Assembly: GCA_943787265.1 (NCBI GenBank)
Contig: CALSLT010000047.1
Coordinates: forward strand, 1-64,000
DNA from: an uncultured Planctomycetaceae bacterium
GTDB lineage: Bacteria > Planctomycetota > Planctomycetia > Planctomycetales > Planctomycetaceae
DNA length: 64,000 nt
Direction of reading: 5' to 3'
The first letter of the stretch is position 1; every line of letters begins with the position of its first letter. This document shows, in pieces, positions 8,721 to 16,647 of the stretch. The notes under the pieces are model-generated. The model had not been told where the DNA came from and made no database searches. It saw only the letters and a list, made by a program, of their open reading frames with translations. The position numbers and the translations under genes were made by a program.

Positions 8721-10214
8721 CAGCCCGTTGAAGAACGCTGGTTGTTGCTGGTCATAAGGTGCAGGTTGGTGTGAGAAATTTCGGGCGGTGTTGATGGTCG
8801 TGGACTCGGTGGAATGGGTTGGTGCGACTGAGGAGTCGCTGGGAACGTTTCAGGGCGGCTTGAAGTGGCGAAAACATTGAGATCAGCAGTCCTGGGAGAC
8901 CCGCGAACTCTCGGGGTTTGCCGCTGCCCAGTAGTTTTCGCAGGATCAGACCGAGGTTGTGAGCGGCGACTGTCAGCCGGACTTTCTTGCGGTTGTTCTC
9001 CAGGCCTCGCAGCCGGGTGCGGCGGGCCCCTCCCGTTTCGCAGACGTGAGCGAAGCTTCTTTCGACACGCTCGCATCGCAGTTTCTGCAGACGCTTGTTG
9101 CGTTCGCCTTTCAGACGACGGCGGTTGGCTCGGTACGCGACTTCGTAATCAGCGGGCTTGTCCGTCCAGCGACGGTTCGGACCATCCGGCTCGCAGATGT
9201 ATGTTCGCAATTCGTCCGCCCGGGACTTCGCTAGCGTTTCGTTTTTGTGGTAGCCCTTGTCGCCGACGACCTCTTTGATTGCCGCGTCGCTGTCGGCCTG
9301 CTGCACGTTGCCTTGAGCGGTGTTGACGCTGTCCAGCAGCGTCTTACCGTCGGACTCGTTGCCGTAATAGATCTCGGCAGACAGGATTGCTTCAGTCTCA
9401 AGGTCGACCGTGTGTTCCTGCTTGTACGACAGATGCGTGTGGCCCTTCTTCATCTTCATAATGCGGGCGTCAGGGTCGCTTGAACTTTGCCAGTCCTGAT
9501 TGGACGCCTTCTTGCCTTTGCGTTTTCGATCGAACTTCCGCAGGTCGTCGTCGCTGTTGATTTCGACGCCGTCAGCTTCGGCCAGACCGAGGACGTACGC
9601 TTCCCAGTCCTCGCCGGTGTCCCGCCGCACGATCGACTTCATCGCCGCGTTGGCTTCCAAAAGAGTTGAATCGACACCGACAGTCTTGCCTTTCAACAGC
9701 CCGTGTTCTTCGACCAGCGACAGCACGAATGCAAAGACCTGCTCGAACACTTCCAGAGGAAGTCGCTGACGGATGCGCGTCAGGCTCGAATGCTCCGGGG
9801 TGTTCTCATGCAATTCGTACCCAAGAAACTTCCGCAACGACAGGCTGTCCCGACATCGCCACGCAATGCCTCGCTGAGAATCGATGCCCTCAAAGTACCC
9901 CACAAAGATCATGCGGAAGTAGATGCCTGGCGGAATGCCGGGACGACCACCTTCTTTGTAAAATGGCTCGCACAACGACTCGGCAAAGTTGTCGAACTCC
10001 CCGTCGCGGAGCACACGATTCAGGGCGTCGTAAAACACATGCCCGATCGAAGCTGGCAACTTCGCCGTCGCCACCCAAAGTTCCTGCTGCCGCTCCGTTC
10101 GACGCTGACCAAGTGCCATCTGTAATTCTCCATTGCTCAATCTCAAGACCCGGAGCAGGATAGCGCGAACTCATATTCAGTCCAGGTCAGTTGGCCAGCT
10201 TTTTCAACGGGCTG
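8721..10214 (-). mobile_element. IS1182-family element, complete, 1494 bases, inside the integrase
   Basis: The ends are defined by inverted repeats. CAGCCCGTTGAA at 8721-8732 is the exact reverse complement of 10203-10214, and similarity continues inward to GCTGG with one gap. TTAAA flanks both ends. The single transposase gene fills the element on the minus strand. Frame restoration on excision gives independent support for both boundaries. Confidence 0.93.
8752..10119 (-). CDS. IS1182-family transposase
   Basis: This 455-aa DDE transposase looks intact. The N-terminal part has ELHENTPEHSSLTRIRQRL; the catalytic part has the first Asp in KTVGVDSTLLEANAAMK, the second in EVVGDKGYHKNET, and the Glu in CERVERSFAHVCETGG. 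A basic linker (RANRRRLKGERNKRLQKLR) precedes the last block, as is usual in the family. ATG at 10119 (MALGQRRTERQ) is chosen over an upstream frame extension into the IS end. It mobilises the element that breaks the integrase. It is oriented opposite to the integrase. Confidence 0.9.
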   Translation of the reverse strand: MALGQRRTERQQELWVATAKLPASIGHVFYDALNRVLRDGEFDNFAESLCEPFYKEGGRPGIPPGIYFRMIFVGYFEGIDSQRGIAWRCRDSLSLRKFLGYELHENTPEHSSLTRIRQRLPLEVFEQVFAFVLSLVEEHGLLKGKTVGVDSTLLEANAAMKSIVRRDTGEDWEAYVLGLAEADGVEINSDDDLRKFDRKRKGKKASNQDWQSSSDPDARIMKMKKGHTHLSYKQEHTVDLETEAILSAEIYYGNESDGKTLLDSVNTAQGNVQQADSDAAIKEVVGDKGYHKNETLAKSRADELRTYICEPDGPNRRWTDKPADYEVAYRANRRRLKGERNKRLQKLRCERVERSFAHVCETGGARRTRLRGLENNRKKVRLTVAAHNLGLILRKLLGSGKPREFAGLPGLLISMFSPLQAALKRSQRLLSRTNPFHRVHDHQHRPKFLTPTCTL

Positions 10215-10219
10215 TTAAA
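10215..10219. repeat. Target duplication TTAAA, right of the IS1182-family element
   Basis: This matches 8716-8720 and directly follows the right terminal repeat, which ends GGGCTG at 10214. Confidence 0.8.
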
Positions 10220-10744
10220 GAATTGGGCCACACAGACACTCTATGGCCAGGAAAGTGGGCAAAGCACAAGCAAGCTGGAAGATTCCTGAAGAAGGATCTT
10301 GCCGCGGCAAGGGAGGCGTGGATCAGCGAGGTTGAGTCTTCGGAAGACCAGACGAAGCGTGAACAGAGCCAAATCCTTCTTTACGAAACCGAAGAAGGAT
10401 TCGCCGACTTCCACGCACTGAGGCACACATTCCTATCTCAATTGAGCCGAGCAGGAGCGCCAGCCAAAGTGATGCAGAAGATGGCTCGTCACAGCACGAT
10501 CGCGATGACCCTCGAACGCTACACTCACGCAAACCAGTCCGACCTGTATTCCGCAGTTCGGAAATTGCCGGGAATTTCTGGAAATGTGGTTCAGACGAAG
10601 CCTTCGGCGGCGCAGCAAACTGCAGCGTCAGGACATTTGGTTGCCGGTTTGGTTGCCGGTGCTGGTGACACTTCATGCGAATCGGTGAGGTCGATTGAGG
10701 AAAATCGCCCTTTTCCGGAACTATTGTCAATTGTCGTGGCCTGA
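10220..10744 (+). pseudogene. Tyrosine integrase, 3' part (catalytic core), altered C-terminus
   Basis: This part carries the remaining catalytic residues: HALRHTF gives H357 and R360, MARHSTIAMTLERYTH gives H383 and the nucleophile Y393 (numbering of the rejoined protein). It has no start codon of its own; any frame opening upstream is IS1182 sequence. The last codons from 10718 on are read from an IS256-family element, giving a foreign tail ELLSIVVA and a stop at 10742-10744 inside the IS terminal repeat. Without that insertion the frame would run FPKASL and stop at TAA 12190-12192. The IS256 hit alone would probably be tolerated; the IS1182 insertion is the inactivating one. Confidence 0.88.
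10709..10717. repeat. 9-base target duplication CCTTTTCCG, left of the IS256-family element
   Basis: The same nine bases occur at 12169-12177, immediately outside the other terminal repeat. Eight to nine bases is the known IS256-family duplication length. Confidence 0.85.
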
Positions 10745-12168
10745 GGCTGAGTCAGGCGGCGTTTTCCTGCAGGGTTCCGTCGACGAAAAGTTGTCCCTGG
10801 ATGACGAGTGTGATTTGTTCGTAGCCTCTGAGTCTTCTCCATTTCTTTGAGGCGGATTCGGCCAGCTTGAACATCATGGCCAGACTGGTTCGGCGTGTGC
10901 CGCTGCCTTTGGTTCGGCGGTGTCTCAGACGGATGGTGGCAAAGGTCGATTCAATTGGATTGGTCGTTCTCAGGTGAGCCCAGTGCTCGGCGGGGAAGTC
11001 GTAGAAGGTCAGCAGTACCTCGCGATCTTTGCTGAGTGATTCGCAGGATTTCGGATACTTCGCTTTGTATTTTTCCACGAAGTGATCGAAGGCGTTGTTG
11101 GCCGCTTCACGAGTTTCGGCCTGCCAGATGTCGTGCAGGTCTGATTTCGCTTTGGGCTGCACACTCTTCGGCAGGTTGTTGAGCACGTTGGCTGTTTTGT
11201 GAACCCAGCAGCGTTGCTCACGCATCTCAGGAAAAACCTTTCGGGCGGCGGCCCAGAAGCCGAGTGCTCCATCGGCGACTGCCACTTTCGGAGTCATCGC
11301 CAGCCCGCGATGCTTCAGGCCGAGCAGCAGTTCGCTCCAGCTTTGTTCGCTTTCGCGGTATCCGTCGAGGATCGCGATCAACTCTTTGCGACCATCTGCG
11401 GTGGCACCGATCAGCACGAGAATGCACTGTTTTTTATTGGCATCGTCTTCCAGTCGGACGTTGACGTGGATACCGTCGGCCCACACATAGACGTACTGCT
11501 GCTGAGACAAATCGCGTTTGGACCACTCTTCGTATTCGTCGGACCATTGTTCTTTGAGTCTGACAACGACGTTAGCACTGAGTCCTTTGGCTCGCTCTCC
11601 AACAAGTGCCTGCAGGGCTTCAGAAAAATCGCCGGTGGAAATTCCTTTCAGGTACAGCCACGGAATCAGCTCTTCGATCGAGTTCGTTCTTTTCAGATAC
11701 GGGGGCAGCACCTGCGGCGAAAAACGGACTCGATCGGCCGCCTCGGGAGATCTGTCACGAACTCGCGGCTGACGCACCGGAAGCGTGCCAGCTGCCGTTA
11801 AAATTTCCCGCTCGGGCAGTGATCCATTGCGAACAACCAAGCGACGGCCCTGCTCATCTCGGCGACCAGAATGCTCTGCCAGAAAATCATCGACTTCGGC
11901 ATCAATCGCCGCCTGCAGCATCCGTCTGGCTCCCTCGCGAAGCAACTCATCCAAAGGACTGCGGCTCTCGAAATTCGCTCGAAACTTCAACACCTCCGGC
12001 GAGGGAATCCCGTCCTCTGAATCCCTGGCTGGAATTTGATCAACATCTCTCGTAGCGTTTCTCATGGCGTATCCTTGTGCCCATTGTGGGCGGCTGAAGA
12101 GTCAATTCCCTCAGCAGGATACGCCACCTTTCTTCAATCTCTCACGCCACGACTTCTGACAGTAACTC
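10718..12168 (-). mobile_element. IS256-family element, complete, 1451 bases
   Basis: Terminal inverted repeats of 28 bases, 10718-10745 against 12168-12141 reversed, match at 21 of 28 positions, with a shared GTCGTGGC core. A perfect 9-base duplication flanks them. The one gene is a full-length transposase on the minus strand. It is inserted in the last codons of the integrase, so two unrelated ISs lie within one ancestral gene, separated by 503 bases of integrase sequence. Confidence 0.92.
10752..12065 (-). CDS. IS256-family (Mutator-type) transposase
   Basis: This 437-aa transposase is intact. DDE residues appear in YVWADGIHVNVRLED (Asp), VADGALGFWAAARKVFP (Asp) and RTTNPIESTFATIRLR (Glu), with the CWVHK motif between the second Asp and the Glu as expected for the family. 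The N-terminal region has the usual DEVDDFL-like helix (AAIDAEVDDFLAEHSGR) and a VRNG motif. The start ATG lies 103 bases inside the right end, leaving room for a promoter and terminal repeat. Confidence 0.93.
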   Translation of the reverse strand: MRNATRDVDQIPARDSEDGIPSPEVLKFRANFESRSPLDELLREGARRMLQAAIDAEVDDFLAEHSGRRDEQGRRLVVRNGSLPEREILTAAGTLPVRQPRVRDRSPEAADRVRFSPQVLPPYLKRTNSIEELIPWLYLKGISTGDFSEALQALVGERAKGLSANVVVRLKEQWSDEYEEWSKRDLSQQQYVYVWADGIHVNVRLEDDANKKQCILVLIGATADGRKELIAILDGYRESEQSWSELLLGLKHRGLAMTPKVAVADGALGFWAAARKVFPEMREQRCWVHKTANVLNNLPKSVQPKAKSDLHDIWQAETREAANNAFDHFVEKYKAKYPKSCESLSKDREVLLTFYDFPAEHWAHLRTTNPIESTFATIRLRHRRTKGSGTRRTSLAMMFKLAESASKKWRRLRGYEQITLVIQGQLFVDGTLQENAA

Positions 12169-12177
12169 CCTTTTCCG
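12169..12177. repeat. 9-base target duplication CCTTTTCCG, right of the IS256-family element
   Basis: It matches 10709-10717. After it the sequence resumes with the original last integrase codons AAG GCC TCC CTG TAA (12178-12192). Confidence 0.85.
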
Positions 12178-12179
12178 AA

Positions 12180-12203
12180 GGCCTCCCTGTAACAGGGGAG
12201 GCC
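12180..12203. terminator. Hairpin over the ancestral integrase stop codon
   Basis: GGCCTCCC (12180-12187) pairs with GGGAGGCC (12196-12203) around a loop holding the old integrase TAA. On the plus strand it is followed by AAAGAAAAA rather than T, so it is not a classic plus-strand Rho-independent terminator on its own. Confidence 0.5.
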
Positions 12204-12230
12204 AAAGAAAAACCCCAGCAATTGCTGGGG
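12204..12230 (-). terminator. Rho-independent terminator of tRNA-Ser
   Basis: CCCCAGCAATTGCTGGGG (12213-12230) is a perfect 18-base palindrome. Read on the minus strand, downstream of the tRNA, it is followed by TTTTTCTTT, the expected U tract. It lies 42 bases beyond the tRNA 3' end. On the plus strand only TTT follows, so it may also act weakly for the integrase. Confidence 0.75.
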
Positions 12231-12272
12231 TTTGACGGTGATTGCGGCACATTGAAGGCCGCTGATCAAAAG

Positions 12273-12357
12273 CGGAGAGGGTGGGATTTGAACCCACGGT
12301 ACCTTGCGGTACACCGGTTTTCGAGACCGGCACATTCGGCCACTCTGTCACCTCTCC
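12273..12357 (-). tRNA. tRNA-Ser(CGA)
   Basis: On the minus strand, acceptor GGAGAGG (12357-12351) pairs with CCTCTCC next to discriminator G (12273). The anticodon loop is CTCGAAA, so the anticodon is CGA, reading UCG. The long variable arm (TGTACCGCAAGGTACC region) marks a class II serine tRNA, and GGTTCAAATCC is the T arm. CCA is not encoded. Its 3' end faces the integrase remnant, a frequent arrangement when an element uses a tRNA gene as its attachment site. Confidence 0.95.
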
Positions 12358-12581
12358 GATTGCGGGGCGGGATGATAGAAGTCATCCTGCCGCCGCGCCA
12401 AGTGTTCGCGTCAGACGGTGCCGTTTCTGGTGTCGATTGTCGTAGCAACTCCGATGAGCCTCATTCGACGAACGTCAGAATTGTGGGGCCGGAGATGCTT
12501 TTGGGCGCGTGGTTACCGAATTCTTGTCGGCAGACTCGGTCTTGGTAGTTGGCGGATTTTCAATGAATCAGGTGTTATGAG

Positions 12582-13394
12582 ATGAGTTCACGTCGGGACG
12601 AGGTTTCAGATTCTGTTGTGAGTGGCACCGAGAGCGGTGCGCCGGATTGGCTACTGGCCGAAGATGGGCCATTGATCGCCGTCAATAAGCCAGCCGGAGT
12701 TCTGACGGAAGGAATACCATCTGGCGAGCAGACAATGGTTGGGCTTGTGAAGGCCTGGCTGGCGAAAAAGTACGACAAGCCTGGAAATGTCTATCTGGGA
12801 ATCCCGCACCGTCTGGACAGGGCGACGTCGGGGACGATGGTGTTTACTCGAAACTCCAAAACGGCGGCGCGAGTGGCTGAGCAATTTGAGAAGCGGCAGG
12901 TATCGAAGACCTACTGGGCGATGCTGGACGACCGACCTGAAGCCGATGCCGGACTGCTCGTCGACTGGTTGCTGAAAGTACCCGATCGGGCGATTTCGGA
13001 AGTCGTCTCGGCAGAGACTGCGGGAGCGAAGGAGGCTCGACTCGAGTATCACGTGCTTCGTGAAATCAACGGTCGCTGTCTCGTTGAGGTCAAGCTACTG
13101 ACGGGAAGGATGCACCAGATTCGCGTACAGTTTGCTTCGCGCGGGTGTCCAATCGTGGGTGATACGAAGTATGGCGCTGCTCCCTGGCTGGAGCCGAAGA
13201 CAACGATTGTCGACAACCTGGTGCCTGAAGTTGAGCTCACAGCAGATGCAGGCGAATCGCGGCCGGCACGCAACGCCTCGGACATGCGGATCGCGCTGCA
13301 CGCTCGGACGTTGAGTCTTCTGCATCCGATCCGGTACGACTCGTTAACGTTGGAGACGCCCGTTCCTGACTACTGGCAATTGCCGAGCGACTAA
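12582..13394 (+). CDS. RluA-family pseudouridine synthase
   Basis: This 270-aa enzyme converts specific uridines of rRNA or tRNA to pseudouridine in the cytoplasm. The RluA/RluC/RluD signature is clear: DGPLIAVNKPAGVLT, then PHRLDRATSGTMVFTR with the catalytic Asp in HRLD, then LTGRMHQIRVQFASRGCPIVGD. No S4 domain precedes the catalytic domain, so it resembles the compact RluA/TruC-like members, and its substrate cannot be fixed from sequence. It is a single gene, convergent with the reductase at 13471. The ATG used is the first in frame. Confidence 0.9.
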   Translation: MSSRRDEVSDSVVSGTESGAPDWLLAEDGPLIAVNKPAGVLTEGIPSGEQTMVGLVKAWLAKKYDKPGNVYLGIPHRLDRATSGTMVFTRNSKTAARVAEQFEKRQVSKTYWAMLDDRPEADAGLLVDWLLKVPDRAISEVVSAETAGAKEARLEYHVLREINGRCLVEVKLLTGRMHQIRVQFASRGCPIVGDTKYGAAPWLEPKTTIVDNLVPEVELTADAGESRPARNASDMRIALHARTLSLLHPIRYDSLTLETPVPDYWQLPSD

Positions 13395-13470
13395 CAGATC
13401 GCGTTGAACTTCAGGTCGCACTCTTTCGAGAGCGACTTAAGTCAATTGTCTCGGTCACGTGATGGTGTTG

Positions 13471-14505
13471 TCAGTTCGCCGCGATATTGAGAAGAACTTT
13501 TCCATCTCGCCCGGGAACTTCGGCGGCCTGTACCGCGGCGACGACTTCGTCCAGGGAAAAGCTGCTGCCGATTTCGCTGGCGAGGACTCCCTCGCGGATC
13601 AGACCTGAAACTGTTCTCACCAGTTTCAGCTTTGCTGGCAGTTTTAGCGTTTCCATGTGGTTGCCAAGCCAGAAGCCGGCGATCGACGCTCCGGGTGTCA
13701 TGAGGGCACGTGAGGGAACGATCAACGGTTCGCCTGAGAGCGTTCCAAATGCCAGAATTTTGGCATGCTTTCCCAGAACGCTTACCACTGCAGAACCTGT
13801 CACGCCGCCAACGCAGTCGATCGCAGAATGGACCATGCTGTGGTCGGTTGATGCTCCGGTGGCTGCGGCAACGGCCGCTCGAAACTGATCGAGCGAATGG
13901 CTATTTGGATCAAACCAGATGGCTGCATCGGCACCGGCGGCTTTCAGTTCCGCGACCTGTTCCTCTCGCCGGACGACGCAGAGTGTTCGGAAACCGAATC
14001 GTTTACCAAGACGGATGATCATGTGGCCGAGGACGGAACCCGCGGCTGTTTGAAGAAGCCACTTACCCCTGGGGACTCGTAGAATGTCCCGGCACATCAC
14101 GTATGCCGTCACCGGGTTCACGAAGAACGTTGCCTGCTGTTCCTGACTGAGGCGTCCGGTCAACAGATTCGAAAACGGGATCACTTGTGAGGCCGGGATA
14201 ACGTTCTTTTCTGCCCAGTTTCCGCCGCGGCGTGAGAGCACGGCGACGCGTTTCCCGAGCATCATCTTTGCTCGCAGCCCTCCGCCGGCAGATTCAACAA
14301 CCCCGACTCCTTCGAAACCAGGAGTTGCCGGCAGCTCGGCACTTAAAGTGTACTGCCCGCGGACGAACAGCAGGTCTGAGGGGTTCACCGGGCAGCACAG
14401 CATCCGGACCTTTACCTGTCCGTGTTTGGGTTCTGGCTCGGGCAGGTCCTTGATCGTGAGAACGGCGTCCGGGTTTCCGGTTGACTCAAAAACGACGGAT
14501 TTCAT
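13471..14505 (-). CDS. Zinc-free MDR-family reductase (enoyl thioester/quinone reductase type)
   Basis: This 344-aa medium-chain dehydrogenase/reductase has the N-terminal GroES-like domain (VNPSDLLFVRGQY, PATPGFEGVGVVE) and a Rossmann half (QTAAGSVLGHMIIRLGKRFG). The catalytic and structural zinc ligands of alcohol dehydrogenases are absent, which places it with 2-enoyl thioester reductases (ETR1-like) or quinone oxidoreductases. These use NADPH to reduce a C=C or quinone; the exact substrate is unknown. It is the last gene of the minus-strand run, 88 bases after trpC, so co-transcription is possible. Confidence 0.82.
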   Translation of the reverse strand: MKSVVFESTGNPDAVLTIKDLPEPEPKHGQVKVRMLCCPVNPSDLLFVRGQYTLSAELPATPGFEGVGVVESAGGGLRAKMMLGKRVAVLSRRGGNWAEKNVIPASQVIPFSNLLTGRLSQEQQATFFVNPVTAYVMCRDILRVPRGKWLLQTAAGSVLGHMIIRLGKRFGFRTLCVVRREEQVAELKAAGADAAIWFDPNSHSLDQFRAAVAAATGASTDHSMVHSAIDCVGGVTGSAVVSVLGKHAKILAFGTLSGEPLIVPSRALMTPGASIAGFWLGNHMETLKLPAKLKLVRTVSGLIREGVLASEIGSSFSLDEVVAAVQAAEVPGRDGKVLLNIAAN

Positions 14506-14593
14506 GGTGGTTACTTTGGAAGCTTCGGCTGGCTGGTTCTGGCAATGTTGAGTTCACCCAAAGAAGTATGATTACAGATTGCATCTCCGGCTG

Positions 14594-15376
14594 TTAGTTA
14601 CTTATCAGTTCGCGGACTTTTGCGGAGATGTCGTCCTGCCGCATGAGTGTTTCGCCGACCAGAATTCCTCGGACCCCGAACTGCAGCAGGTGCTCGACGT
14701 CCGATCGTTGGCGGATTCCGCTTTCGCTAACGAGATACACGCTGTCGGGAACGCGTTCTGCCAGGTCAGTCGAGTGTTTCAGGTCAGTCACAAATGTTTT
14801 GAGGTTGCGATTATTGATACCAACCAACGGAGCTTCGAGCTTCAGGACTCGATCGAGATTCTCTGGCTCGTAGACTTCGACCAGACATTCCATGCCGAGC
14901 TCGGAAGCGTAGAAGTAAAGGTCGCGCATCGTGCAGTCATTGAGGCATTCGGCGATCAGAAGAATGCAGTCCGCTCCGGCCGCTCGCGCTTCGGTGACCT
15001 GGTAGCGGTCCAGGATGAAGTCCTTCCGCAGGACCGGGATCGAGACGTTGCTTCGGATGGCGGTCAAATATTCAAGTTTGCCTTTGAAGTACGGCTCGTC
15101 GGTAAGGCAACTGATGCACGCCGCGCCGGCTGACTCGTAGATCTTTGCGATTTCGACTGGATCAAAGTCTTCTCGGATCAGCCCGGCCGATGGTGACGCT
15201 TTCTTCACTTCGGCGATCAGACCGATATCTGATTTGGCGCGCAGAGCTGCAAGAAAATCGCGAGGTGGGTCAACGTCTGCCAGACGAGCTTTCAAATCGT
15301 CCTCGGCTACACGGCTTTTTGCTGCCGCAATTTGACCTCGTTTTGTTTCACAGATTTCGGCAAGGACGTCCGACAC
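14594..15376 (-). CDS. trpC: Indole-3-glycerol phosphate synthase
   Basis: This 260-aa TIM-barrel enzyme closes the indole ring in tryptophan synthesis, converting carboxyphenylaminodeoxyribulose phosphate to indole-3-glycerol phosphate. Family motifs are present: AEVKKASPSAGLIREDFDP (substrate-binding KKxSPS), VLRKDFILDRYQ (catalytic Lys), ILLIAECL, VGINNRNLKTF and LVSESGI. The length is standard. No other trp gene is nearby, so the pathway is dispersed, as is common in planctomycetes. It lies between a glycosyltransferase and a reductase on the same strand. Confidence 0.95.
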   Translation of the reverse strand: MSDVLAEICETKRGQIAAAKSRVAEDDLKARLADVDPPRDFLAALRAKSDIGLIAEVKKASPSAGLIREDFDPVEIAKIYESAGAACISCLTDEPYFKGKLEYLTAIRSNVSIPVLRKDFILDRYQVTEARAAGADCILLIAECLNDCTMRDLYFYASELGMECLVEVYEPENLDRVLKLEAPLVGINNRNLKTFVTDLKHSTDLAERVPDSVYLVSESGIRQRSDVEHLLQFGVRGILVGETLMRQDDISAKVRELISN

Positions 15377-15495
15377 TTAAGTTTCTCCGAGGAATGGGCG
15401 AGGCGTGGCAACTGCCTGGCGTTGGTTGGTCTCTATGGGCGGCGAATTATAGTTCGTCGCTCGCCGGCTTCCAGTGCTTAGTGGAGAGCGATTTT

Positions 15496-16611
15496 TCACG
15501 AAGCTGTCGTCTGTGTGGATGCGTCTGCTGTGCAACTGATTGCCGATCGGTACTCGTCAGCCGTTAGCTCGACCATTTGTCTGGCATCGAAGGATTGGAT
15601 CACTTGCTGACGAGCGGCACTGCCGATTGCACGGGCGCGAATCGGATCCTTCAGGAGTTCGAGGATTCGTTCTGCGAGGGAATTGCTGTCTGCAGCCGGG
15701 ATTACCAGACCGGTTTCATCATCGCGGACAATCGACGTGATTCCACCGACGCCGGTGGCGATAACTGGCCGTCCGAGGGACATGGCTTCGAGCATGACTG
15801 TGCCGAGGCCTTGCATCAAAGACGGCAGGCAGAAGATGTCCATCGCTCGGATGGCTGATCGGAAATCCGGTAAGTTCGTGATGAATGTCAGATGGTCGGT
15901 CAGATTTAATTGCCTGGCCAGTGCCCGCAGTCGGCGTTCTTCCGGGCCGGTGCCAGCGATGAGGAATTCAACATCGTTGCCGGCATCGAGTACCTGGCGA
16001 GCCGCTTTGATGAAGTACGGAAATCCTTTGGACTCTTCCAGCCTGCCGGCGGTGCCAATGACCGGAATCCTGCGGGCCCCCAGAACTTCTGAATTGTCGA
16101 TCAGATCCGGGACGGTGACTCCGCTATGAATGACTGTGATCATGTCCTCGTTCAGAGAATTCTCGGAAATCAGGCTTTCCTTCACTGAGGAACTGACCGC
16201 GATGACACGGTTCAATTGAGATTGACCGGCTGACATTGTCCGAGCCAATGCCTTGTCGTGATCATGAATTGTGAGCAGGCATGGAAGTTCCAGACGTTTC
16301 GCCAGAGCGAAGCCGAACGGCAAGGCGTGTCGCGACTGGATGTGGACAAGGCTCGGTTTATGACTCGCCGCGTCCTGAGCAACCAGGCCGTTAATCAGTG
16401 GTCGAAACAAAGGTGACGAAAGCAGCAGATGCTCGTAAGTCGGACACTTCGGTCGTGCCTCCTCCGGAAGCGATGCCAGGTCGGGCGACACGATGACTGG
16501 CGAGTACCCGTATTCAGGAAGTAGTTCGGCCAGTCGAAGAGTGTACGAACTCGTCCCTCGAACCTGCAGAGGTCCGGCGACAAGGATTACGGTTTGAGAA
16601 TCAGTGCTCAT
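15496..16611 (-). CDS. GT4-type glycosyltransferase (GT-B fold)
   Basis: This 371-aa protein transfers a sugar from a nucleotide donor. The N-terminal half starts VILVAGPLQVRGTSSYTLRL (acceptor domain). The C-terminal half has GRLEESKGFPYFIKAA, AGTGPEERRLRALARQL and the donor-binding MQGLGTVMLEAMSLGRPVIA, where GT4 enzymes usually have an E-x7-E motif; the first Glu appears to be replaced here. The product could be a glycolipid, polysaccharide or protein glycan. No transporter or polymerase is adjacent. It lies 36 bases downstream of the amidotransferase-like gene on the same strand. Confidence 0.88.
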   Translation of the reverse strand: MSTDSQTVILVAGPLQVRGTSSYTLRLAELLPEYGYSPVIVSPDLASLPEEARPKCPTYEHLLLSSPLFRPLINGLVAQDAASHKPSLVHIQSRHALPFGFALAKRLELPCLLTIHDHDKALARTMSAGQSQLNRVIAVSSSVKESLISENSLNEDMITVIHSGVTVPDLIDNSEVLGARRIPVIGTAGRLEESKGFPYFIKAARQVLDAGNDVEFLIAGTGPEERRLRALARQLNLTDHLTFITNLPDFRSAIRAMDIFCLPSLMQGLGTVMLEAMSLGRPVIATGVGGITSIVRDDETGLVIPAADSNSLAERILELLKDPIRARAIGSAARQQVIQSFDARQMVELTADEYRSAISCTADASTQTTAS

Positions 16612-16647
16612 GACTCGTCAGTTGCTTCGAGAATCGTCCAGCTTGGC

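Noticed and set aside
10133-10219. Apparent start and first codons of the 3' integrase fragment
   Set aside because: These bases belong to the IS1182-family element end; the integrase sequence resumes only at 10220.
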